This document shows, one piece after another, positions 35,967-46,291 of a DNA stretch of 64,000 nucleotides (positions are counted from its first letter, which is position 1; each line of letters starts with the position of its first letter). The notes beneath the pieces were generated by a model. It was given only the letters and a program-made list of their open reading frames with translations, was not told the DNA's origin and searched no databases. The translations under genes were made by a program, and so were the position numbers. This DNA is from Strigamia acuminata (Eukaryota > Arthropoda > Chilopoda > Geophilomorpha > Linotaeniidae): assembly GCA_949358305.1 (NCBI GenBank), contig OX442318.1:5504501-5568500 (forward strand), given 5' to 3'.

Positions 35967-37408
35967 ATGCATTTGTCTGCGGTCAGTTTTCATTCCACGA
36001 AACCAAAAAAAATAACTACCGACTATGCAAGTAGGTTGAAATCGTTCTGGGGTTATGCATTTGGCATATTTGGCGTAGAAATTTGCAAGGAAGGCAAGTT
36101 ATCAACAAGAAAACTCACCACTCTCTTTGTATTTGCAATAATCCAATTGGCCCTTCTACTCAACTACGTTGTGTGCTTCATCCATACTGTTGCACATGAA
36201 CCTACAATAGCCACAGTTAGTGCGTTTGCCGGTCTATTAACACCTATTTCCTTGTCTCTGTTCAATTTGTGGTTTATGGATAAGAGAAGAATTGCAATGA
36301 CCAATTTGTTTAATGATTCTATTTCCTGTCTAATTGGCCACACTGAATGTATGAGAAATCTGTGGCGTTATTCTTTGATTCCCTCTGTCAGCTTGTTTGC
36401 TATGGTTCTTATTGAGACCGTGTGCGTGAGCTGTGAGATTCTTTCGCTAAGCAACGAAGGAATCCGTCATTACTCGAAAATTTATCTTTCGCGAAGTAAT
36501 CTTGCGGATGAACATTTGTCCATTGCTCGTGTAGTACTATGTATTGAAATGTTGTTGGCAATGCTAATTCCTACAGCATTTATCAATATTTCTGTCTGGT
36601 TTTTTAACTACATGTGTCATTTGGTGTTCTATCGCTTTAAACAGTTGAATATGAAACTTGAAAGGGTTTTAAGAAGCGGCCATCGATTGAGTAGATTTGA
36701 GTTGTGCGAATATCGCAGGCAACATCAACTTGCGTGCGAAGTGACTGAGGAATTGAGCGATGTTTGGTCTCCTTTGATTGTATTTTGGCTTCTTGGAATC
36801 ATTCTGAGCTCATGTTTTAACCTAAGAGCATTAACTGCTAATATGTCAACATGGGGTCTGATTGGAACTGTGACTGAAGTTGTAAGGCAACTGTGGTTGA
36901 TTGTTGGTTTATTTCGAGCAGGTTCACTCGTAAATGTTGAGGTAAGATGCCAATCAAGAGATGAGAGATTAATCTAAAGGAAAATTTGATTACAGGCTCA
37001 TAAATTAGCAGTGAAATTAGTTACCTTTCCTGTATCAAAATCAGCGCTTACTGACACACACAAGGTACCGGTATTTTAAGAAATATAATAGCAAAATGAA
37101 TTTTTTCCTGTCTCTGCAAAATAGTGTTACTGCTTAATATTTTATTACTCCTTTTTTCATTTTGTTTAGCTGGATCACGATTATTGCATTAATTATACCC
37201 TGTTGAGTGAACGACTTGTCAACACACGCATAGGCATAAACGCGTCTGGATTATTTTTGCTAAATGCTTCAAGTTTTCTCAGTGTAAGTTTAAACCCATC
37301 CAATTTATCGAATGAATGAAAAGATATGCTGAAAATATCAACTTTTGTTGTTTTTAGATGGCAGCAACATTGTTGACATACGTTATTGTGCTTTATCAAT
37401 CAGTTTAG
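35967..37408 (+). CDS. Gustatory-receptor-like protein, type C copy 1
   Basis: Exons 35967-36941, 36996-37064, 37170-37283, 37358-37408; 402 residues. It starts MHLSAVSFHSTKPKKITTDY, as C2 does (C3 differs slightly), and ends LTYVIVLYQSV. The block MCHLVFYRFKQLNMKLERVL is followed by EELSDVWSPLIVFWLLGI. The copy looks intact. Same four-exon phase-0 structure as the other receptors. Confidence 0.85.
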
Positions 37409-37732
37409 GTGTTCATTACTGCTGAAACTGGCGTTTAAAAGGGAAACGCAAATTGGGGGGAATTGGAGGTGACGCCATGTTTGGTCACTAGAGGGTCACT
37501 TCGGTGACCCACAATGTAAATGGGACAAGTTTATTATTAGTATTGAGGGAGGGGAATTAGATTTACATTGCTCCAGCTTTGAATAACAAAATCACTGTTT
37601 TCAAATGTAACTTGGCGTACGCGTGCTTCTTCTTACAATCCATTCAAATCCATTGCCACCAAACATCTGAAGCTATTTAATTCGACTTCCCATCATCCTT
37701 GGAGTTGTTGGAACAACAAATACGCAGGCAGG
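37409..37732. other. Junction sequence between C1 and truncated A2
   Basis: Unique sequence not shared with other module junctions. It contains a perfect 7-bp hairpin with TTCG tetraloop at 37493-37510 (GGGTCAC-TTCG-GTGACCC). The A2 homology begins abruptly after it at about 37733. Confidence 0.6.
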
Positions 37733-38560
37733 TGACGGAAGAATTGAGCGATGTTTGGTCGCCTTTGATTGTGTTTTGGCTCTTTGAGTTCATTCTGAGC
37801 TTGTGTTTTGATCTGAGCGCTTTGAACTGGAGGAATTCATCACTGCTATTGATTGCGTATGTCACTGATATTTTGCGCCAATTGTGGTTGATTGTAGGCT
37901 TGTTTAAAGCGGCTTCGTTGGTCAATGTTGAGGTAAGATGCCAATCAAAATTGAATAGATGAGAGATTATTTTAAATGATATTTTGATTACAGGCTCACA
38001 AGTTAGGCGAGAAATTGGTTACATTTTCTGTGTCAAAATCAGCACATTGTGACACCGATCAAGTAAGTGTATTTTCTTGCTATTTCTGTAAAATTGCGGT
38101 AAATGCTGTGGTAGATCTCCCCGTTACATTTCCTAACAGATTTCCATACAGGAAATCTCTCTTTTTTGCAGTGCAGTACATGGAATCTCTTGAGCCAATA
38201 TTGTCTCTGATGTGCAGTAAAGCCAAGGGGCAGCCCAACAAAGCTACCCGTTTGCTTGCCTGCACTGTACAAAGTGAAAAACTCGCGCTGCAAACCAGTT
38301 ACTTGAATAATTTTTTTTTGGTTTGGCTTTTCAGATTAATTATTATGTGAATTACTTACTGTTGAGTGAGCGACTTGTCAACACACGAATTGGCATAAAT
38401 GCATCTGGATTATTTTTGCTGCATGCTTCAAGTTTTATCAGCGTAAGTTTTAACTCGGATGAAAAGATAATGCAGAATGACACGCACATTTATTGTTTGT
38501 ATTTTATAGATGGCAGCGACGGTGCTGACGTATGTTATTGTGCTGTATCAATCATACTAA
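37733..38560 (+). pseudogene. 5'-truncated type A receptor (copy 2)
   Basis: Homology to A1 starts in the middle of exon 1 at VTEELSDVWSPLIVFWLFEF and runs to the end: exon 1 remainder to 37932, then 37994-38062, 38335-38442 and 38510-38560 (MAATVLTYVIVLYQSY, stop). The first 220 or so residues are absent. An in-frame ATG-like start upstream (about 37699) would give only a membrane-tail peptide. Splice sites and the stop are still good, so the truncation looks recent. Confidence 0.85.
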
Positions 38561-38849
38561 GTGTTTATTGTACAAACAAGATAATCGAAAGTGACACATC
38601 ATCTAGCTTTATTATCACGAGTTAATTTGATTGACAAGTATCTGGTAAAACTGTGTATAACACACTTTAAGTGTTTGTTTTCCACCATTAGTATTGGATT
38701 GTTTACCTGCAATTATGTTAACATGAAAAGGGTTTGTCTTTTGCTGATATTATCCACATTATATTGATAAGACATCAATTGTCTGTCTTTGAGTTTACTT
38801 TCAAGCACTGGGCAACACTATACACTTTGACTGCAGACACAACCACAAC

Positions 38850-40270
38850 ATGCATTTGTCTGTAGACAATTTTTATTCCATGAAACCACGCGAAAAACCA
38901 ATTAGCGACTGTAGAAGTAGGTTGAAATCGTTCTGGGATTATGCATTTGGCATATTTGGCTTAGAAATTTGCAATGATGGCAAGTTATCAACAAGAAAAC
39001 TCATCACTCTGTTTGTATTTGCAATAATCCAATTGACAATTCTACTCCACTTCTTGCTCTGCTTCATCCACACTTTAGCAGTTGCAACTGCAATAACCAC
39101 AATTAGTGAGTATGCCGGTACTTTAGTCAATATTCCCTTGTCCGTATTCAATCTGTGGTTGATGGGCAAGAGGAGAATTGCAATCACTAAATTGCACGAT
39201 GATTCTATTTCCTGTCTAAGTGGCCACACTGAATGCATAAAAAACCTGTGGCTGTATACCTTGGTCCCCTCTGTGTGTTTGTTTGGTTTGGTCGTGATCG
39301 GGACATTGTGCACAGTCGGTGATGTTCTCATGAAAAACGACGAGGGTATCCGAGTTAATTCGAAGACATTTTTTTTTGGAATTAATTTTGTGGATGAACA
39401 TTTGTTCATTGCTCGTGTGTTGAATTGTTATTAATATCGCCGATTTTAGGATTTGTCAGCATTTCTGTCTGGTTTTTTAACTACATGTGTCGTTTGGTTT
39501 TCTATCGCTTTAAATATTTGAATATGAAACTTGAGAAGATTTTATCGAGTGGGAATCAGTTGAGTGGGTTTGAGTTGTCCAAATTTCGTTGCCAACATCA
39601 ACTTGCTTGCGATGTGACTGAGGAATTGGGTGATGTTTGGTCACCTTTGATTGTTTTTTGGCTCGTTGGAATCATTCTGAGTTTATGTTTTAACTTAAGA
39701 GGATTGTCTTTGGAGATGTCAACATGGAATTTGATTTTATTTGTGATTGACATTCTAATACAAGTGTGGTTGATTGGTGGTTTGTTTAATGCAGCTTCAC
39801 TCGTGAATGTTGAGGTAAGATGACATTCAAAAGATGCGAGATTGTTCTAAATGATATTTTGATTACAGGCTCATAAATTAGCAGTGAAATTAGTTACATT
39901 TCCTGTTACAAAATCAGCACTTATTCATTCAAATCAGGTAATTTAATAATGGATAAATGATTAGAGTTTTTGCTTTTTACAGCAAAATATGTTTCTTGAT
40001 ATTTCATTAATTTTTTTTTTCATTTTTTGTAGATTGATTATGATTATTATATTAATTATACGCTCTTAAGTTATCGACTTGTCAACACACGCATAGGTAT
40101 CAATGCATCTGGATTATTTTTGCTGAATACATCAAGTTTTCTCAGCGTAAGTGTTAACCAAAACGAATGAAAACGAATGAAAAAAGATGAAGAAAATATC
40201 GATTTTTATTGTTTTTTAGATGACAGCTACATTGTTGACGTACGCCGTTTTGGTTTATCAAACACAGTAG
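38850..40270 (+). pseudogene. Type B receptor copy 2, frameshifted
   Basis: Exons 38850-39814, 39869-39937, 40033-40146, 40220-40270. Against B1, ten bases are missing around 39417 (after GCTCGTG), shifting the frame, which ends at 39434 after about 194 residues. The rest of exon 1 is open in another frame from 39425 and is otherwise well conserved; exons 2-4 are intact. An assembly error is the main alternative to a real deletion. Confidence 0.85.
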
Positions 40271-40718
40271 GTGTTTCTTGTGCAAACAACAAAACAATTA
40301 TTCACTCATCATAATTCGATCAACTATCAACTAAGGTTGTTGAAACTATAAAGTGTAAGACATTCTTTAATGTCTTTGTAACAATAAAGGTTTCATATAT
40401 AAAATATTTCGACCATTTACATGCCATTAATGCTATAACGGCACGAAATTTATATTTTATATTTTATATCTCCAGCATACAGGAAGTTATTAAATGAACT
40501 ATTCTTCCCAATTTTTTTAAACGTATTACGGTGTCTCGATTGTAATTGCGCTGTGACGGAAATTTAGGAAACATAAAATGTACATAAAATACTTTAAAGT
40601 TTAACCTACCGCTGCCCAAAGACATCCACAACATAATGATATTTTTAATATTGAATTTATGTCTATTTTCCCATAAAATAAACTGATACCTCCCACAACA
40701 AACTGCAGGCAATTGACG

Positions 40719-40857
40719 TTAATGCTAGAGACACACTAGGAGTGATGGCTGCGCGAATTGCGTCGCTAAGCGATTTTGATCGCAGCCAATCAGGTGTGAC
40801 CTCACGTCATTATCGATGACGTCAAAATCGCTTTGCGAGGTTCCCCAACATAAACGC
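40719..40857 (+). promoter_or_regulatory. Conserved upstream module of type C receptor, copy 2
   Basis: Same module as at 35788, with TGACGTCA at 40817-40824, again 82 bases before the ATG. Here the centre is a clean inverted repeat, ACGTCAT-TATCG-ATGACGT. Confidence 0.6.
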
Positions 40858-40898
40858 CTTTAGAGTGAATACATTTCGACTCCAAGTAGCATCGCAAC

Positions 40899-42335
40899 AT
40901 GCATTTGTCTGCGGTCAGTTTTCATTCCACGAAACCAAAAAAAATAACTACCGACTATGCAAGTAGGTTGAAATCGTTCTGGGGTTATGCATTTGGCATA
41001 TTTGGCATAGAAATTTGCAAGAAAGGCAAGTTAGCAACAAGAAAACTCACCACTCTCTTTGTATTTGCAATAATCCAATTGGCTCTTCTACTCCAATACT
41101 TTGTGTCCTTCATCCATGCTGCTGCAGATGCACCAATAATAACCGCAGTTAGTTGGTATGCCGGTCTATTAACATGTATTTCCTTGTCTCTCTTCAATTT
41201 ATGGTTGATGGGCAAGAGAAGAATTGCAATGACCAAATTGCATGATGATTCTATTTCCTGTCTAATTGGCCACACTGCATGTATGAGAAATCTGTGGCGT
41301 TATTCTTTGATTCCTTCTGTGAGCTTGTTTGGTTTGGTCGTGATCGGGACATTGTGCACAGTCGGTAATTTTATCATGGTAACCGACGAGCGTATCCGTC
41401 TTTATTCGAATGCATTTCTTTTTCGAATTAATCTTGCGGATGAACATTTGTTCATTGCTCGTGTAGTACTATGTATTGAATGCTTTTTGGCAATGATGAT
41501 TCCTACAGCATTTATCAATATTTCTGTCTGGTTTTTTAACTACATGTGTCATTTGGTGTTCTATCGCTTTAAACACTTGAATATGAAACTTGAAAGGGTT
41601 TTAAGAAGTGGTCGTCGATTGAGTAGATTTGATTTGTTCGAATATCGCAGGCAACATCAACTTGCGGGCGAAGTGACTGAGGAATTGAGTGATGTTTGGT
41701 CGCCTTTGATCGTTTTTTGGCTTCTTGGAATCATTCTGAGCTCATGTTTTAACCTAAGATCATTAACTACTAATATGTCAACATGGGGTCGGATTGGAAC
41801 TGTGATTGAAGTTTTAAGACAACTGTGGTTGATTGTTGGTTTATTTCGAGCAGGTTCACTCGTAAATGTTGAGGTAAGATGTCAATCAAGAGATGAGAGA
41901 TTATTCTAAAGGAAAATTTGATTACAGGCTCATAAATTAGGAGTGAATTTACTTAACTTTCCTGTATCAAAATCAGCGCTTACTGACACAGATGAGGTAC
42001 CAGTATTTTAAGAAATATAATAGCAATATGAATTTTTTCCAGTCTCTGCCAAATAGTCACTGGTTATTTTATTACTCCTTTTTTCATTCTGTTTAGTTGG
42101 ATCATGAATATTGCATTAATTATACCCTGTTGAGTGACCGACTTGTCAACACATGCATAGGCATTAATGCGTCTGGATTATTTTTGCTAAATACTACAAG
42201 TTTTCTCAGTGTAAGTTTAAACCCAACCAACCTATCGAATGATTGAAAAGATATGCTGAAAATATCAACTTTTGTTGTTTTTAGATGGCAGCAACATTGT
42301 TGACATACGTTATTGTGCTTTATCAATCAGGTTAA
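40899..42335 (+). CDS. Gustatory-receptor-like protein, type C copy 2
   Basis: Exons 40899-41873, 41928-41996, 42097-42210, 42285-42335; 402 residues, open throughout. It differs from C1 mainly in the second quarter (LLQYFVSFIHAAADAPIITA), where it matches C3. Exon 3 reads VNTCIGINASGLFLLNTTSF, an Arg-to-Cys change in an otherwise constant stretch. It ends TYVIVLYQSG. Presumed functional. Confidence 0.85.
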
Positions 42336-42533
42336 GTGTGCATTAAGCAAGCACTATATAAATGGGAAATGATATCCACACCCATAATGATGCTTTTAAC
42401 ATTGATCATATTGGTTGTCAATACATCGTTATCTAATACCGATAGGAAATAATTAATGTCTGTTTTCTTACGTAAAACATACTGCACCTCCCACAACAAA
42501 CTGCAGGCAATATAGCGTTAAAACTAGTTTAGT

Positions 42534-43186
42534 GTTGTGGCGGATGGTCTCGCCTTGTCCCGGTCTTGCTTGAGATGGAGAGGGGTGAGGCTGGTTGCAC
42601 CAACGCGACAATGGGCTAACCCGCCACCACGTAGTTGCCCAGAGGCGACCTCGGAGGATGGAAATGGAGGAATGCTAACTTAACTAGCCCTAAGGGCTCT
42701 AGAATCTAAAGGTCCAGGTGCCAGGGGAAGAGAGACAAGAAAACACATCAGTTCAGTGTGAAAACCAATTCAAGTCTGCTTTAATAATGTAATTTCATCA
42801 CCAAAGAAACCTTAAACAATAACATCACTTAATCACGGCATCATCTCATTATTACTAACAATATCAGTTCACAGAAAAGGCTTATACTAGGTTTAACATG
42901 AGAATTCTTGAAATAGCATAAAACATCACAGAAACCTTAAGAACAAGCATAAATAGAAGAACCATTACAAAAAATGAAGAAATATACACAGTAAGTCAGA
43001 AATAACATAGAAAATGAGCAAAATAGTAATTCTCAAAAGGCATGAATCACCATGGCAACAGAGCAGTAATTTACAACAAAGGTGACAAAACAAAAGCACG
43101 GTAAATTACATAACAATTGAGCAATTAACAATAAATAAAAGCTAAACCTAAAGCAATAAAAACTAAGCTTTTTCTTGCTCTCAACA
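42534..43186. mobile_element. Candidate solo LTR between C2 and A3
   Basis: An unrelated insertion interrupts the C-type flank (still recognisable at 42490-42530). It starts TGTTGTGGCGG and ends CTCAACA, so its ends are TGTTG/CAACA. The left third is relatively G/C-rich and the rest A-rich, with no open frame. No clean target duplication was found, so both borders and class are tentative. Confidence 0.4.
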
Positions 43187-43223
43187 AGTGTGAAATCATT
43201 TTAACTACAATCAGCAGCTCAAC

Positions 43224-43763
43224 ATGCATTTGTCCGTGCAAAATTTCCATTTCATCAAACAACAACCGGAAAAATCAGTTAACGACTATGCAAATAGATT
43301 GAAATCGTTCTGGGGTTTTGCATTTCGCATATTTGGCATAGAAATATGCACGAACGGCAATAATTCTACAAGAAAACACACCACTCTCGTTGTATTTGTA
43401 ATAATCCAATTAGCCCTTCTAATCCACTACATAACTTGCTTCATTCGCACGATTCTGCTTGAATCTGCAGTATCTCTATTCAGTAATTACGCCGCTCTCA
43501 TAATCAGTAGTTCTTTGTCTGTATTTAACATGTGGTTTATGAGCAAGAGAAGATTCGCAATCACCAAATTGCAGGACGATTCCCTTTACTGTGTAATCGG
43601 AAACACGGAAGACTTGAAGAGTCTGTGGCTGTATTCCTTAGTTCCCTCTTTGTGCTTATTCGCCATACTCGTCATCGAGGTGACAACGTCAGTCACTGAC
43701 ATTGTGACGTTACCCGATGACGGACTCTATAACTACGTTATTGTGCCGTATCAATCATACTAA
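43224..43763 (+). pseudogene. Type A receptor copy 3 with internal deletion
   Basis: Starts normally (MHLSVQNFHFIKQQ) and follows A1-like sequence for about 168 residues, then jumps into the last exon: YNYVIVPYQSY, stop. The second half of exon 1 and exons 2-3 are missing. The junction near 43730 falls in ACTACGTTATTGTG, which resembles the exon 4 sequence. The 179-residue frame is open and keeps the terminal YQSY, so a short product is possible, but it lacks most membrane spans. Confidence 0.85.
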
Positions 43764-44075
43764 GTGTTTATTGTACAAACAAGATAATCGAACATGAGAC
43801 AAGTGACAAATGATCTAGCTTTATTATCACGAGTTAATTTGATTGTCAAGTTTCTGGCAAAACTGTAAAACACACTTTGTCTTTGTTTCCCACCATTAGT
43901 ATTCGATTGTTTACCTGCAATTATGTTAACATGAAAAGTGTTTGTCTTTTGCTGATATTATCCACATTATATTGATAAGTCATCAATTATCCGTCTTTGA
44001 GTTTACTTTCAAGCACTTAACAACACTACACACTTTCTACTGGCGTTAAAATCACATTGACACTGCAGACACAAC

Positions 44076-45680
44076 ATGCATTTGTCTCTACAAGTAGACA
44101 ATTTTCATTCCATGAAACCACCCGAAAAACCAATCAGCGACTATAGGTTGAAATCGTTCTGGGGTTACGTATTTGGTATATTTGGCATAGAAATTTTCAA
44201 GGATGGCAAGTTATCAACAAGAAAACTCACCACTCTCTCTGTATTTGCAATAATCCAGTTGACCATTCTACTCCACTACTTTCTCTGCTTCATCCATACC
44301 TTTGCAGTTAAATCTGCAATAACCACAATCAGTGCGTTTGTCGCTTCTTTAGTCGGTATTTCCTTGTCCGTATTCAATCTGTGGTTGATGAGCAAGAGAA
44401 GAATTGCAATCACCAAATTGCACGATGATTCAATTTTCTGTGTAAGTGACCACACTGAATGCATGAAAAATCTGTGGCGTTATTCTTTGATTCCTTGTAC
44501 GAGCTTGCTTGCTATGGCCATCATGGAGTCACTGTGCGCAGTCGGTAATGTTTTCGTGCAAACCGACGAGGTTATCCGTCATTTTTCGAATACATTTCTT
44601 TTTGGAATTCATCTTGCGGATAAACATTTGTTCATTGCTCGTGTAGTACTGTGTATTGAATCGTTACTAATATTGACGATATCGATGGGATTTGTCAGCA
44701 TTTCTGTCTGGTTTTTTAACTACGTGTGTCGTTTGGTTTTCTATCGCTTTAAATATTTGAATATGAAACTTGAGAAGATTTTATCGAGTGGGAATCAATT
44801 GAGTGGGTTTGATTTGTCCGAATTTCGTTGCCAACATCAACTTGCTTGCGATGTGACTGAGGAATTGAGTGATGTTTGGTCACCTTTGATTGTTTTTTGG
44901 CTTGTTGGAATCATTCTGAGTTTATGTTTTAACTTAAGAGGATTGTCTGGGGAGTTAACAACGTGGTCTTTGCTTGTATTTGTGATTGATATTCTAAGAC
45001 AAGTGTGGTTGATTGTGGGCTTGTTTAATGCAGCTTCACTCGTGAATGTTGAGGTAAGATGTCGATCAAAAGATGTGTGATTGTTCTAAATGATATTTTG
45101 ATTACAGGCTCATAAATTAGCAGTGAAATTAGTTTCATTTCCTGTAACAAAATCAGCACTTGTTCATTCAAATCAGGTAATTTAATAATGGATAAGTGAT
45201 TAGAGTTTTTGCCTTTCTCAGCAAAATACTGTTTTTTGTTATTTCATTAATTTTTTTTCTTAATTTTTATAGATTGATTATGATTATTATATTAATTATA
45301 CGCTCCTAAGTGATCGACTTAGCAACACACGCATAGGTATAAATGCGTCTGGATTATTTTTGCTGAATACATCAAGTTTTCTCAGCGTATGTGTCACCCA
45401 AAACGATGTGGGTTTATTTCATCGAATCCCGTTTCCTCTAATCCAGTTTCAATTACCTAAATATGTTTTCTTTTCTCCTAAGAAATGCCTTGACCCCCCA
45501 ACTTCCCTGCAGAACCCATTTGCCACTTTAAGAATTCGGGAGTCTATGAAATGACCCCACTCGTTCAAAACCCACCAATCGTACGAATGGAAAAAGATTA
45601 TGAAAACATCGATTTTTATTGTCTTTTAGGTGACAGCTACATTGTTGACGTACGCTGTTGTGGTTTATCAAACACAGTAG
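44076..45680 (+). CDS. Gustatory-receptor-like protein, type B copy 3
   Basis: Exons 44076-45053, 45108-45176, 45273-45386, 45630-45680; 403 residues. It starts MHLSLQVDNFHSMKPPEKP and ends LLTYAVVVYQTQ. The first codon of exon 4 is GTG where other copies have ATG, a harmless Met/Val change. The donor of intron 3 is GTATGT instead of GTAAGT. Intron 3 carries an insertion (45403-45582) shared with B4. Presumed functional. Confidence 0.85.
45403..45582. mobile_element. MITE-like insertion in intron 3 of B3
   Basis: Absent from intron 3 of B1 and B2. The ends are approximate inverted repeats (ACGATGTGGGTTT and AACCCACCAATCGT). A related insertion occupies the same place in B4. Confidence 0.6.
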
Positions 45681-46113
45681 GTGTTGATTGTGCAAACAAC
45701 AAAACAATTATTAACTCATCATAATTCGATCAACTATCAACTATAAAGTGTAAGACAGTCTTTAATGTCTTTGTAACCATAAAGGTTTCATATATAAAAT
45801 ATTTCGACCATTTACATGCCATTAATGCTATAACGGCACAAAATTTATATTTTATATTTTATATCTCCAGCATACAGGAAGTTATTAAATGAACTATTCT
45901 TCCCAATTTTTTTAAACGTATTACGGTGTCTCGATTGTAATTGCGCTGTGACGGAAATGTAGGAAACATAAAATGTACATAAAATACTTTAAAGTTCAAC
46001 CTACCGCTGCCCAAAGACATCCACAACATAATGATATTTTTAATATTGAATTTATGTCTATTTTCCCATAAAATAAACTGATACCTCCCACAACAAACTA
46101 CAGGCAATAGACG

Positions 46114-46250
46114 TTAATGCTAGAGACACACTAGGAGTGATGCCGCGCGAATAGCGTCGCTAAGCGATTTTGTTCGCAGCCAATCAGGTGTGACCTCACG
46201 TCATTTTCGATGACGTCAAAATCGCTTTGCGAGGTTCCCCAGCATAAACG
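46114..46250 (+). promoter_or_regulatory. Conserved upstream module of type C receptor, copy 3
   Basis: Same module as at 35788, with TGACGTCA at 46211-46218, 81 bases before the ATG, and the inverted repeat ACGTCAT-TTTCG-ATGACGT. Confidence 0.6.
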
Positions 46251-46291
46251 GATTAGAGTGAATACATTTTGACTCCAAGTAGCATCGCAAC

